Part shown: in pieces, positions 1-12,122 of the stretch
Numbering within the stretch: position 1 is the first letter of the stretch
How the letters are laid out: each line of letters opens with the position of its first letter
Source of the DNA: Lunularia cruciata
Lineage: Eukaryota; Streptophyta; Marchantiopsida; Lunulariales; Lunulariaceae
Reading direction: 5' to 3'
Length of the DNA stretch: 64,000 nt
NCBI GenBank assembly: GCA_948567375.1
Contig: OX419758.1
Location: 40,119,001-40,183,000 of the forward strand
Translations under genes and position numbers: made by a program
Notes under the pieces: model-generated
Database searches by the model: none
Told to the model about the DNA's origin: nothing
What the model saw: the letters and a program-made list of their open reading frames with translations, nothing else

Positions 1-1935
1 TTCCTTAGGCATGCACAGTATTTCTAGAAACAGTGTGATTTGCAAACTAAAGAATTGAATGCTGAATATCTTGAAATCTTTATCTTACAAATGTTGCACA
101 GAAAGCTTGTACGTCCCAATATTTTTATATATATGCTAAAGTGAAGAGGTACTGCGTATATGTACGCAAGTGTAATTGTATGCACATACACGAATGCATA
201 TTAAATTGGAAGACTTAAGTAGTACTCCATCACTGACTTCTTCAAGACCGAAAGACTCATTAAGATAGCCCCAGTGGCCGTAGTTGTTACTCCACTTTTC
301 TGCAGTTCTTGGATGCTGTGTCTACTAAGATCGATGTCGAATCCACACGGAAACTTCTTTGCACAGAGCGTCAGTAGTAAAGCTGGGAGTTCTCAAGATT
401 GAAAGAAGACTATTCAGGCATAGGAACGACGAAAGACTCTGGCTAGATTGGTGTATACATTAGACACATGGCTATACAAACAATTTCTAGCCAATCAGTG
501 GAACTTCATTTTCACCACGTACTTCCAAACTTGCATTGACCCAGGCATGTGCTGAATAATAGAATACAGAACCCGTTGTAAACATCCCGGTTCAATACCC
601 ATGTCTGACCGGACTGGACTCTCACGTTTAACAGTATAGCACTAAAAATCTTCGTGAAGGTCAGTTACATAGAGAGGTATGTTACTATCAATCTCCTAAC
701 AATTGTCTCTTTGGATACTCAAGTTATATGTGGGTAATTTGACTTACATGGTGTTAACATCCTAAGTATAATGAAAATAAAATCTTATTGTGGGCTATTG
801 TATTACTCCTTCGGTTTCATAGTATTGAGTCGTTTTGTCCTTTTCGCTATCCTTTACATGCAACTTTCCTTTGGTACTATTTCGCATCAACTAAGTAGGA
901 TTCCATCACCAATTCCAACTTGATGCAATCCCCAATGTTTATAAATAACCCTCAACCTTTGATGTTGAGCTTAGCACTCGAGAGCCAAAGCTACAGGAAT
1001 TTTAGTGTGTTACGTGTAATGTGTATAAATACAAAATATGTAGAATTCTCAAAATTGGATTAAAGAATGTCAATTTTTATATAGATAGATATATAGCATA
1101 AATTAGATTGCTGCATAGATAATTCTCAAATTCAAGTAATTGTAAATAGTGAAATAATAACTAATCTTTGAAATAATTTTATTTTAAAAAAAGCTAAACT
1201 TTAATTGATATGAAAAAAATAATAGGGTGGTTAGAGTAGCATGGTGTTTTGATTCGGACACCAGCTTTTTTCCCTTGCAATGGTGAACTATTTGCTTAGA
1301 AATGGGAAACATAGTTTTGAATGCAATATTAAGTTTGAATAATTAATATGAACATAATCCAATACAATCTGATACTTGGCTGCATTTTATAACTTCAAGC
1401 AAACGTGATAATCAAAGTAAAAACACAAGACAAACAATCTGAATCTGCACAAGACATCTTCAACTTGAAATATTTTGATTCTTCCTCGGTTGTACTTCAC
1501 GTTGTTAAATCCAACCGGACCAATATCATGATATGATTATATATCAACATATTTTACAAATAAATGCACTTACTGTCTCTTATTTCTGATATGATTTGCT
1601 ATAATATGTTGGAACACATCACAATATATTCTTCTCTACTGTACAAGGATAAAGAAATAAGTCAAAGTTATAACAGGGTTCAAGTATTCCAATCAGGTAA
1701 TTGACATTCTATAAGGACACCAGTTATGGATGAAGTTGACTGCAATCCATATCATGCATGACACACAAAGTGGAGGCACTGTGGTGCTTTTCTTTGAAAA
1801 GCTTTGTTCTCTGAAACAATTATGAGGACTGTTAGATGTGAGGATTGAGTGTGTGTCGATGAGAGAACGGTTACGAAACGAGGAACAGCAGGGAATGCAC
1901 GAGAAAACGGGCCGGAAAGCAGGGATACTAGAAAT
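1..1935. other. Intergenic, no gene recognised
   Basis: AT-rich sequence with no convincing ORF, RNA gene or transposon domain on either strand. No repeat boundary shared with the rest of the window was seen. Confidence 0.5.

Positions 1936-1964
<29 letters not shown>
1936..1964. repeat. G homopolymer, 29 nt
   Basis: An uninterrupted run of 29 G. It creates an artificial polyglycine ORF around it. Such a run could form quadruplex structures and is prone to length error in sequencing. Nothing around it matches the gypsy LTRs, which carry C-tracts of their own. Confidence 0.9.
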
Positions 1965-1967
<3 letters not shown>

Positions 1968-2431
1968 GTTCTCGACATTGCAGGTTAACATCCAGAAAAG
2001 AAGAAAGCAGTCGTCAAAGGGAGGAGAAGTTTGCGGGATAGATGAATGTCAAGAACAGTAGTTGTAGTTGTAGGAATTAGTTTAGTCAAATATGATGCCT
2101 TGCCATATGGCATTTCATTGACGAACTCCGAGAAGGGTCAAGAGTGGGGCCAGGTCAGCAGATATACGAATCCAGACCGTCGCCATGGTAACAGTAGTAG
2201 TAAGAGTGCTAGTTTTATAGTGGGGATTGGACCTAATATGTACGTTAAGAGTAGACCTCGATTTATAAATCATTGGAGAGACTGTAGAGGTCATGAGAAG
2301 CACAAGATTTTGGTGGGGTGTGGATTTGTAAAGGGGAGCCAAGTTTGAAAGAAGGGTAATCTCTTGTGGTTGCAAATAGGTCATTCTCGTGACTCTTGTT
2401 TGCTTCTTTTTATTCTTTATCTTCACTTTAT

Positions 2432-2630
2432 GAGCAATTTCACAATTTGACCTTGTTTCAAGTGACATTTCACAATATGACTTTGTTTTAACCAAAATCA
2501 GCAAGTGAGAATCACCCGCAAACGCGAGTCGCCCATGAAATTACATATGTTTAAAGACCTCTGCACCTAAAGTGGTGCACCAGTCCGATTTCAACATATT
2601 TCCCTTTTAGATGGGTACCTCTACACCACC
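2432..2630 (+). repeat. Left terminal inverted repeat of the MULE
   Basis: Aligns, with indels, to the reverse complement of about 4351-4586. Shared blocks in order are GAGCAATTT at the tip, a GACCTTGTTT block, a GCACCTAA...GGTGCACCA block, and an ACCTCTACA block at the inner edge. Confidence 0.75.
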
Positions 2631-2682
2631 AAACCTTAGAGCTTCATTGATTGCATGATGTATTTACAAAGACTGACCAAAC

Positions 2683-4080
2683 TTGTTTAATGAAATGACC
2701 TACTATCATGCTGCACCTTCTTGGTGCTATCCTGAAGCTCTTCAAAGTCTAAACCTTTTTATAAGCATTATGTATGACTCTTTTGACAATGTCAAACCTG
2801 CTACTCAAGACCATGTTGATGCAAAAAATTATAGCTTTGATGTCACGCAACAAGTAAGGAATGGTTCTAAAGTGTCTTGGGACCACAAGAGATTTAGATT
2901 GCCCTTACAATCTTCATGCTATCTTTAGCAAATGAACACAAGAAATAACAATGATGTAATTAAAAATAGATTATTCTTGCCAAGGGACTCTAGCAAGATC
3001 AAGAGGTTCTCAACCCGAACACAAATGGGTGATTGAGAAACTTTGAGAAGGACCATTGGTAATGAACTCAACCATGAAACCAAAGACTATTCAAGCATAC
3101 TTCAAATGGATTTATAACATTGAACTTAGTTATATTACTATTGCAAAAGTGTTGCTACAAGAGTCTATAGATGCACAAAGTGATTTGTTTCAGATTGCAC
3201 AAAGTTATATGGAGAGGTTGATAGAGGTGGATCCCAAGACATTTACTTTTCTCAAACAGGTGGAAATTGTGAAAGATGATAGCATGATTCAATGCTTTGA
3301 GAGGATTTTTTCTGTCTTGGAACTCCATGCCATGCTTTCATCCATCTGCAAAAGTTAATGGCGGTTGATGCAACTTTATACAAAGAACCACTTCATCAAG
3401 CAACTATTTTTGGCACTAGGGATGGATTCCAAGAATAAATTGGTGGTCTTAGCTTGGGGACCGGCACCAAATGAATGCAAGGAGACCTAAAGATGGTTTC
3501 TTGCACAATTGAAGAAAGCAATTCAAGACATCAATTTTTGAGAAATGACAATCATTAACAATCAAGAAAAGGGCTTAATTGGAGCATGTGCCAAAGTTCT
3601 TCTCCTTGCACAAAATTGTTGGTTTTGCTTTCACATTGGAAAAAATATTGGCAACAAATTTGGGATTGATTGCAAGAGGACTTTTTGTGCTTGTGCATAT
3701 TTAGATACCACTAGCTCTTTCCAAGAAGCACTAAAGAAGGTGGTGAAAGAAAAAATTTGTAGTAGCAAGAAACATTGATTATATCCTCATGATCATTGGG
3801 GCACCTATGCTACTATTGATCTCCACTTTGGCAATATCACCTTTAATCTTATGGAAATTCTGATTGTTTCCTTCTCAATTTTGTAATTCTAACAGCTTTG
3901 GGAGAAATGTAAATAAAAAAAATTCTCTGAGTGAATTTGGAGTGGTTGGCATTTACTTGGGCATGAGTAAAGCTCAAAGTAGGAAAAAAATCTCAAAGGA
4001 CATCAAACAGTTCAGTTTTTCTAAATCCCAATTGGATAAGTGGAATAAAAGGCAAGGGCTAGATTTGGGTGTAGCCTAAA
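2683..4080 (+). pseudogene. MuDR-type transposase pseudogene
   Basis: Remnant of a DDE transposase that would cut the element out and reinsert it. In order: an N-terminal DNA-binding-like region ending in the motif CPYNLHAIF (about 2898-2925, in a different frame from its upstream part). Next comes the segment from 3074 with MKPKTIQAY, IELSYITIAKVLLQ and SYMERLIEVDP, as in plant MULE proteins. VDATL follows at about 3364, corresponding to the first catalytic Asp (VDGTHL in the family). Then come KGLIGACAKVLL and CFHIGKNI (3569-3650), and finally HWGTYATIDLHFGNIT (about 3795-3845). The position usually holding the second catalytic Asp (SDRQKG) reads NNQEKG. Several frameshifts and stops interrupt it. 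The family assignment rests on motif recall, not a search. Confidence 0.75.
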
Positions 4081-4350
4081 GTACATTCTAGGGGATTCAT
4101 GTGCTTTTTGGAAAAAACCAAAAGGATAGTTTTTAGAAGGGCAAGACCAATTATATTACCCAACAACCAAAGAAAGATAGTGAAAAAATGAATTAAAGGG
4201 AAATAGCCATAGGGTGCAGCTTCATTGCTAACTATCTTTGCTGTGACTATAGTTGGCTATGTGTCTTTACTGGCTATATATACACTCCCCTTGGCAGTGA
4301 AGTAGGTTAGAGAAGAAAATGTGACTCTACATTTAGAAAACACTAGACTT

Positions 4351-4586
4351 GTAGAGGTCTACATTTGAGAGATAAATCTGTCAAAATAGGATTGGTGCAC
4401 CTCATTAGGTGCAGATATCTTTCATAGGTGCAATTTTACGGGCAACTCTCTTGTTTGCAAGTTACTTTTGTGCGTGAGATCTTGCAAGTAGAATTTTGTT
4501 GAAATGAGATCATATTGTGAATTAAGCATAGATAGGGTCATATAGGGAAATACTACTCAAAACAAGGTCATAATATAAAATTGCTC
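4351..4586 (-). repeat. Right terminal inverted repeat of the MULE
   Basis: Reverse complement matches 2432-2630 with several small indels, and this copy is about 37 bp longer. The outer end reads TTGCTC on the plus strand, the complement of the left tip GAGCAA. Confidence 0.75.
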
Positions 4587-7382
4587 TTAATTTATTTCCT
4601 CCTTTCTTTCCTTTGTTTCTTGTTTTGTACATTTTTTTCATATGTGCATCTTCTGGTTATGTGTTATTTGGTGTATTCTCGTATATAAGAATATGCTTTT
4701 AGCAATTATTTGATGATGCCTTAAGTTTATCTTTAGGGTAGGGGATTGAAAGGGATTATCATGGGCAATACTCTTCATCTAGCACCCCATATCCCTTTTG
4801 TGCAATCATGGAGTAGGTCCCATTATCAACTCTTTAGCACACATCTATTGATCACATTTACTAGATGGAGCCCCTTTGCTCTCCATGTCATGTTCTTTGC
4901 CAATGGGGAAGCTTACAAAGATTCATTCTCTTCTGAAGGATCTCATTTTTTTCACAACTATCCTTGATTTCCTTACCGCAGCTCCTCCTCCTAGCTCCAC
5001 TAACCAACCACCATCAAAAAGGCATATTCTTTCACCAAAGCCTTTAGCACATCTATACATATCCCCTTATCCTACAAAATTTTGTCCAAATTGCCCATAG
5101 ATTGGGATGGGCTTTGCAAAACATAGAAGTATATCTATATGTTTATGGATGAGTGTAGAGATCACTTCTCTCCCTACTCCTGGACCTTCTTTGTACTCAT
5201 GGTTGCGTCCTCTTGTTTACCAAGAAAATTGTTTATACCACAATTCTTATGCCTTTTTTCACCTAGTGGATTCCATGCTCCTTTTACTATTATGAGCTAT
5301 CTTGGTAAATGACCAAGAGAGAAGTGTTGCTACTTGGACCTTATTATTTTCTTCTCACAATGAACTTTACTCTTTGTAGCTCAAAAGGTTTCATCAAGAT
5401 ACCAAGAAACCACCTTCAAGACTCATAGTCTTTGCAAGGAGATTGGTCAACCTTACAAGATGAGTATACCATATGGACCCAAGAAATCATAGAATCAAAA
5501 GAATAGCTAGAAGGATCATGGAGTCCCCTATTTTCATGCTCTACTTCTAGAGCATTGATCTCTTTGTAGTTATTTGATGATAGGTCAAGTAAGTAAGTAT
5601 AGATGTGTAACATAAGCACTATCACTATCTAGACTAAAGTCCTTCTCCACTAATACTTTATGCCTTACAAACTTTCCATCCACCTACCACTTATCTTTTT
5701 CCTACATGACTATCATCCAAATGAGGAGATATAGCTTATAGAATCCTTCTTTGTTCATACTTTATTGCATCCCTTTTGTTTCTTAGCAAGTGGGAAATTG
5801 GGATCAGTTTTTGAGTAAACTATGTGATTATCTCTCCCCGAACATGCCAAATTTTGGCTTACTCCTTCTTTTTACTTTTTATTGGTTCATTGCTTTGGAT
5901 CTAGTGTCCTTGGAGCTATTGGGTTGTTTGGAAAATTCCAACTCCTTGCTCACTCAAAAAGTAAACATATAGTGTTTACTCCATTTTCATTGGGGATGTC
6001 TCCTTACATTTTGTCTCACATATTCTTTGTTTACCACTTTGACACTTATTTTCATCCTTTTTCTCTCCATATCAAATTTCCATGGCTACTCCAAGTGGTC
6101 ACAAGATGGTTATTATTGGCATTTTAGCTTCCTTTGACATACTTCTTGATTGGGTGATTGTCCAAGGTGTTGTCTCAAATACCTTCAATGCCATTTCTTG
6201 TCTAGCTTTGCATTGTACTCTTTATTTAACAAGGGATCAGATCCCTTCATTGATCTCATTTGTATGCACTTTCTTCAGTGTAGAGACACCTTAGTTGTAT
6301 AGCCACTATACCACCAGATGAGAGTTCAAAAGATTGGCATCTACTTAGTGTACATGGCAAGGAGATCTCCTAGGAGGACCTTGATTTGCCTTAGCTCACT
6401 ACATAACTTTGCAAGAGGTTGTAGCTTCTTTTCCATCATATTTCTTCCCATCACTTTTTGATGATACCCATATCTTGGACCTTTCAAAACATGTAGTTTA
6501 AGCATTCTACTTTTATACTTTGCCCAAACACCCCTTAAGTTTATGAATCCAAACTTATAAATGCAAAAGTAGTCCAAAAGCAATCCTCCTCTATTGGACT
6601 TATAACCAATGTTCTAATTTCACATAGAATGTTTCAGTGTTTTGAGTTCTCCTCTAGGACAAGATGATTTTTGTAGCTTGTTTATCTAAAAAAATAAATT
6701 TCAAGCTATAGCACATGCTCATTTACTCCCCCGGTTGACAAACAAACAAGTGAACTATTCTATTCTAACAAGATGGTATGTCATTAGAGCCTCTTATTTT
6801 GCACGTTCTTACCCACTCATAGATGTATTCCTAAACTATTTATGTACTTTTTCTAATATAATACAAGACATGTTCACCACTCTATTAGGACTTATATGCT
6901 CCCCTAACAAATCAGATGAGTGGTGCAGGCTATAGATAGCTCTGCCCATAACCATGGGAAGATGTGGCCTCATCTTGTGGGAGGCTATTGCACTAATAGC
7001 TTTTTTAGGAGCATGTGCCCTACTGGCTCTCCTCCTAGCATATAGGTTCTTAGACCATGATCACTCTCTTATTTTGGACTTATCACAATAGTACATTTAG
7101 GCATGTGTATTTTTGAGTCATATTTGCATTTGGCCATGACCTATCATCCTTGTATGCATAGCACTCCTTGTGTTCATTGAGTTTGTATCATTATACCCTA
7201 AGAAGATTAAAGTAGTATTAGTGAGCATATTCACACTCATATCCTTACTACTATTTTCATGGATGTACCATTACCTAGTAGGGTTAGAATTCTCTCATAT
7301 AGAGGGAAAGAGTCTGGAGCTTGGCTCATACCTCCCCTTTGATTTAGGACTTTTGCATCATATTCAAGGAGTTTGTTATAGT
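4587..7382. other. Unrecognised AT-rich sequence, probably old repeats
   Basis: Only short ORFs (up to about 90 codons) on both strands, none with a motif I recognise. No terminal repeat or tRNA primer site was found. Probably decayed transposon sequence older than its neighbours, but that is inference. Confidence 0.4.
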
Positions 7383-7735
7383 TGTAAAAGACTAAGGAGA
7401 GAAATAGTAGAATGGAAGGTAACATTGGAAATCTTAAATGAATGAAACTACAAATACTTAATGTGAGATTGGGCTTTAGTATTTATAGGCAACCTAGTTA
7501 CAAGGCTCCCAAGAGGCTTCCAAAGAAAGTTCTTTCTAAAAGTTATATTTCTTGGAGTGCAAGTATGCTAGCTATCAACTTGGCATAAAAGTTACTCAAA
7601 TCTTAGAAAGTTCCTAGAAACTTCTCACCAAGAAGCCTTTTGGATGCTTCTAGAAAATTCTAAGAATTTCCTAGATATATGTTAGCTCTAATTCTTATTA
7701 GTTATATTTAGCTTTGCTTACTCGATATTATTACA
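7383..7735 (-). repeat. 3' LTR of the old gypsy element
   Basis: 353 bp, beginning TGTAAAAGAC and ending ATTATTACA on the plus strand. Homologous along its length to 16378-16719: shared blocks include the stretch around AACCTAGTTACAAGGCT and CTTGGAGTGCAAG. Divergence is plainly large, so the insertion is old. Confidence 0.75.
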
Positions 7736-7882
7736 TATTCTCCTGTTGCAAGTTGTTGATATTTTTATTGTTATGGAATCTTAAAATTTGCATATAGCCA
7801 CTTGTGCATATCAAAAATGAGAAATATGCTTTCATGTGGCATTATGGAGAAGATACCTTTCCAACTAATCTTATATTCAATT

Positions 7883-7894
7883 TGGTATCAGAGG
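7883..7894 (+). other. Isolated primer-binding-site-like sequence
   Basis: TGGTATCAGAGG, matching 11 of 12 bases of the plant initiator-Met primer site TGGTATCAGAGC, on the plus strand just before the tandem array. No LTR ending immediately upstream was identified, so the retroelement it came from is unknown. Confidence 0.4.
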
Positions 7895-7904
7895 TCACGT
7901 TGGA

Positions 7905-10900
7905 TGTTACAACGTTGTCATACTTTTCCTTTCTCTCTCTGGGAACACATAGGTTGCTAGTTGTGGAGACTATAGATCAGAGGCTAGAGGTAAACTAGTA
8001 ACTACTTGACTGAACACGCGTGTTACCCAATCGTTGGAACCCTCCTTTCTTGTAATTAATATTCTTGCTATCAGGAAGGGTAGTGACAGGCAACCTAACC
8101 TATGATCACAACACACACTCCTAGTCTGTTGTCATCACTTCCAACATTACCAAGGAGAAATACACAACACTCCTAGAAGAAAACAAACTAAGCACAACAT
8201 CCGCACACAAATCCAAACCAACTTGGTGTACAAACAGGCATGTAAGCACAGAGAGGATCCAGTCACAAGAAATGGCAACAACTCTCTATGCTTTTTGTTA
8301 GAAAAGAGCTTCAAAGCCTTCTTGCTCTGTCATCAAGCTCATTTCAACCTATACTCCAAATCTCCTCCAATCTAAACTTCAGATTTCAACAAATTCTACT
8401 CCAAGTGGAGTATTCCTATGTCTTCTTGATGGGAAAAACTCTATGAAGCTCATATAAACATACCTTTTGTGTAGCTTGGATTCAAGTGTTCAAAATTTCA
8501 ATGGAAAGCTTGTAAGATAAGCTTTTTGATGATATAAAATAGGCCTCAATTAGATCACTACAAATCCCCTAACAACCTCTCAAATTTGGCCAGGTTTTTT
8601 GCAACTTTCACTCTAATTTTGAAACCCCTATTTTAGGGTTTGCTCTTGGTTCTTGGCAACTTCACCCCAGATTTTTGATTCAAAATTACACTTGATCCTT
8701 TCAAAAGTACACTTGATCCTTAAAAACACTTTGGCACTCTAAAACCCTCAATCATAGTCACAAGATAGGAGAATTGCCATCCAATCAAGATGGAATATAA
8801 AACTACTCTACCGGGCTTATGATAATATTTGCAGCAAAATGTTTTGCATCATCTCACTCTCCATAGATTTTGAGCCAACCAAAACTTTCACAATAGCTTG
8901 TTGTGTCCTTATCTAAACTCCTTAAATTTTTGTAGCCTAATCCAACCCCAGTCCTTAGATGTGGATCAATTCCTAAGCTGGGCTAACTTGTGAGCTCTAC
9001 AGACCCATGTATACTTGATCCAAGACCCTGAATTCTTTATTTCAAGAATTCACATGAAACCTTTGCACTAAGGTGCAAACCCTAACCAAAAACAAGATTG
9101 GAAATTTCCATAAGACATTTCAAATCACACCTTGGGGAGTGACCAAAACTCCAAACCTGATCATCAGCTCTTCTCCAACACCTTACATCTCTAAAATTTC
9201 AACTTCAATCAATCAGATCTGATTTGAGATCGATCCAAAAAGGGAATTTCTTGTTCTCAAAGCTATAAGAACTCTTTCTACTCTCCAAACCAATTGATGG
9301 ATCATTAAAATGATCATTAAACACACATATCTCTCCACTCTCCCTCACCTATATACATTAGAGCCCTTGAACATGATAAGATTGTAACCCACATGGCCAA
9401 TCGCATACATGTCCATAGATTGCTCACATGGCAACGTCTTATCCGTTGGATCTATCATACAACCTACTTCACTAATGTAGAGATAACCATGATAGTTTTT
9501 TTTAAGTCTACGTTGTCATACTATTCCTTTCTCTCTCTGGGAACACATTGGGTATCTAGCTGTGGAGACTATATATCAAAGGCTATAGGTAAACCCGTAA
9601 CTACTTATCTGAACACATGCATTACTTAACCATGATAGTTTTTTTTTACAGGCTACGTTGTTTTACTATTCCTTTCTCTCTTTGGGAACACTCTAGGTGC
9701 CTAGCTATGGAGACTATATATTAAAGGCTATAGGTAAACCCGTAACTACTCATTTGAACACATGCGTTACTTAACCGCCTCTCTCATAACTAGTATTTTT
9801 GCTATTGGGAAGGGTAGTGACAAGAAGAGACAAGCAACCTAACCTATCATCAAAACATGCACTCCTGGTCTATTGTTTCTCACCTCCAACATTACCAAGG
9901 AGAAATACATAACACTCCTAGAAGGAAATAACCTAACTGCAATCCAGCCCACACACGAATCCAAGTCCATTGGGCGTACAAACAAGCTTGCAAGCATAGA
10001 GAGGATCCAATCACAAGAATATGGCAACAACTCTCTATGATTTTTGTAAAAAAAGAGCTTTAGAGCCTTCTTGCTCTGTCACCAAGCTCATTTCAATCTG
10101 TACTCCAAGCCTCCTCCAATCTGAACTTCAGATCTCAACAATTTTCTACTCCAAGTGGAGAATTCCTATGTATTCTTGACGAGGAAAACTATAAGCAGCT
10201 CACATAACCATAAAAAATATTTTATAGATTGGATTTAAGAGTTCTAGAATTCAATGAAAAGCCTATGAGATAAGTTTTCCAATGACATAAAACAGATCTC
10301 AATCAGATCACTATAGCTCCCTTGACAAGCTCTCAAAGTTAGCCATATGTTTCACAACTTTCACCCTAATTTTGAAATCCTTATTTTAGGGTTTTGCCCC
10401 TGGTTCTTGCCAACATTCCCCTGATTTCTAAATTAGATGTACATTTGATCTTCACAAAACACTCTAGAAATCCGAACTCTCAATCATAGTCACAAAAGTG
10501 AGAGAATCGACATTCAATTATGATTGAAGAAAGAAATGTTTCTCCAAGCTTGCAATAGTATTTTAAGTAAAACTTGTTGCATTAGATCTCACTTTCTATG
10601 AATCTAGAGCCAACTAAATTTCAACAATAGTTGGTCATGCTCTTATTTAACACTCTAAAAGTTTTTAAGGCCCAATCCAACTCCAATCCTTAGATATGGA
10701 TCAATTCTTGAGCTGGGCTAACTTGTGAGCTCTACAAACCCATGTATACTTGATCCAAGACCCTGAATTATCTTTTTTAAGTAATTACATGCAACCTTTG
10801 CACAAGGTGTAAACACTAACCAACAACAAGATCGGAAATTTTCATAAGGTATCTCAAACCACAACTTGGAGAGTAACCAAAACTCCAAACCTGATCACTA

Positions 10901-11856
10901 GCTCTTCTCCATCACCTTACATCTCAAGAGCTTCAACTTCAATCAACTAGATATGATTTGAGATTGACCTAAAATTGAAATTTAATGTGCTAGTACTGTA
11001 AGAACATTGTCTACTCTCCAATCTCATTGAAAGATAGTGAAATATCTCAAGAAGCTCTCTCAATTGCCTACTTTGTGCTCCTATGTATGAATTTTACCCC
11101 CCTTGATTTAATTGATCATATCTCTCCTAGAATCAGCTCAAATTGTGTAATTTCTATCTCCAGATTGTAACATGTCATCTCCTTTCCAACCATAGTCTTT
11201 ATTCTTCCAATGTCCTCCCCTAACTCCCTCGATGATCAAAAAATTCTAGACTCCTCTCTTGGGACCCAATCTCTTGCACATTTGTCCTTTTGTCTTTTTA
11301 CTTTTTGACAAATGGACCCCACAACTCCACCTTGAAACTTATGAGCAAAAATTTAGGCATTCCCCAACTATAGAAGCACATATATTGTCAAGTGCTAGAC
11401 ATGTTCATAAGTAAGCACTAGAAGGATGATAGGATACGGGTTCCCATCACCGACTCCACAAATACTGCCCCAAAAGGTGCCACCAACCATTCCCGTAAGC
11501 CATCACGGTGCAAAATATGAAGCCTGATGAGAAAAGGATTTGGGAGTGGCAGATTGGGAGCATGGGATATCTCATGCTTGAACGCTTCTTCTGATGTTTT
11601 ACCACTTGTGCATTGCTATAACTCTCACTCCCAGCGTCCTACTCTTCCTTGAGACTCCTCGACTACAACACACCCCGTCTCTCCACTCGCACTTGTATAT
11701 ATTCATCAGAGCCCTCAAACTGATAAGATTGTAACCCACATGGCCAATCACATACATGTACATAGATTGCTCACATGGCAACAACTCATCTGCCGGATCT
11801 AGCATACAACCTACCCCACTTATGTGATGGAAAATTATGATAAGTCACTTTTTTAC
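7905..11856 (+). repeat. Three-unit direct tandem repeat (about 1.6, 0.15 and 2.2 kb)
   Basis: Unit 1 is 7905-9505, unit 2 is 9506-9650 and unit 3 is 9651-11856. Each starts near CTACGTTGTCATAC and ends in a T-tract after ATGATA. Units 1 and 3 match over most of their length. Shared blocks include one around GGCAACAACTCTCTATG (8272 and 10021) and one around AACCCACATGGCCAATC (9387 and 11731). Unit 2 is a short unit with about 1.45 kb missing from its middle. Unit 3 has roughly 600 bp (about 11035-11680) absent from unit 1. No coding domain is present. It could be a non-autonomous element duplicated in tandem. Confidence 0.7.
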
Positions 11857-12122
11857 GGGCTATGCAAACCACAACACAACAACATGCAAGTATATGGTCA
11901 ACTTTGTATTATTGATGATCATTAATAGATGTCAAAGGAGGAGGAGAAGGTTTTGTATGAGTAGGAAAAGAAGATGGGTGTTAAAAGAAAGTGTTTTAAC
12001 TTTGAGATATGGAAGACAAAATAGATGTTCAAGTAATTAGAAAGAGCAAGTGTTTAGGCAATAGGAGAAATTATCTGAATAATATCAAAGTGACCTACCC
12101 AATGGGGAGTAAGTTTAAAAAA
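11857..12122. other. Short spacer, no feature
   Basis: Lies between the tandem array and the decayed integrase. It is purine-rich on the plus strand, with no recognised motif. Confidence 0.4.

Larger units (their letters stand above)
2432..4586 (+). mobile_element. Mutator-like (MULE) DNA transposon, decayed
   Basis: A 2.16-kb element bounded by long terminal inverted repeats that both begin GAGCAATTT and contain a decayed MuDR-type transposase reading in the plus direction. The flanking 9-mers are TCACTTTAT (2423-2431) and TTAATTTAT (4587-4595), matching at 7 of 9 positions. A 9-bp target duplication is the Mutator signature, so this looks like an old insertion whose duplication has drifted. 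The transposase has stops and frameshifts, so the copy cannot move itself. Confidence 0.8.

Noticed and set aside
1838-2041. 67-codon ORF with a polyglycine stretch
   Set aside because: The glycines come only from the 29-nt G run; no motif and no gene context.
7905-11856. Units 1 and 3 as the two LTRs of one retrotransposon
   Set aside because: They are nearly adjacent with no internal coding region, primer site or polypurine tract between them; tandem duplication fits better.
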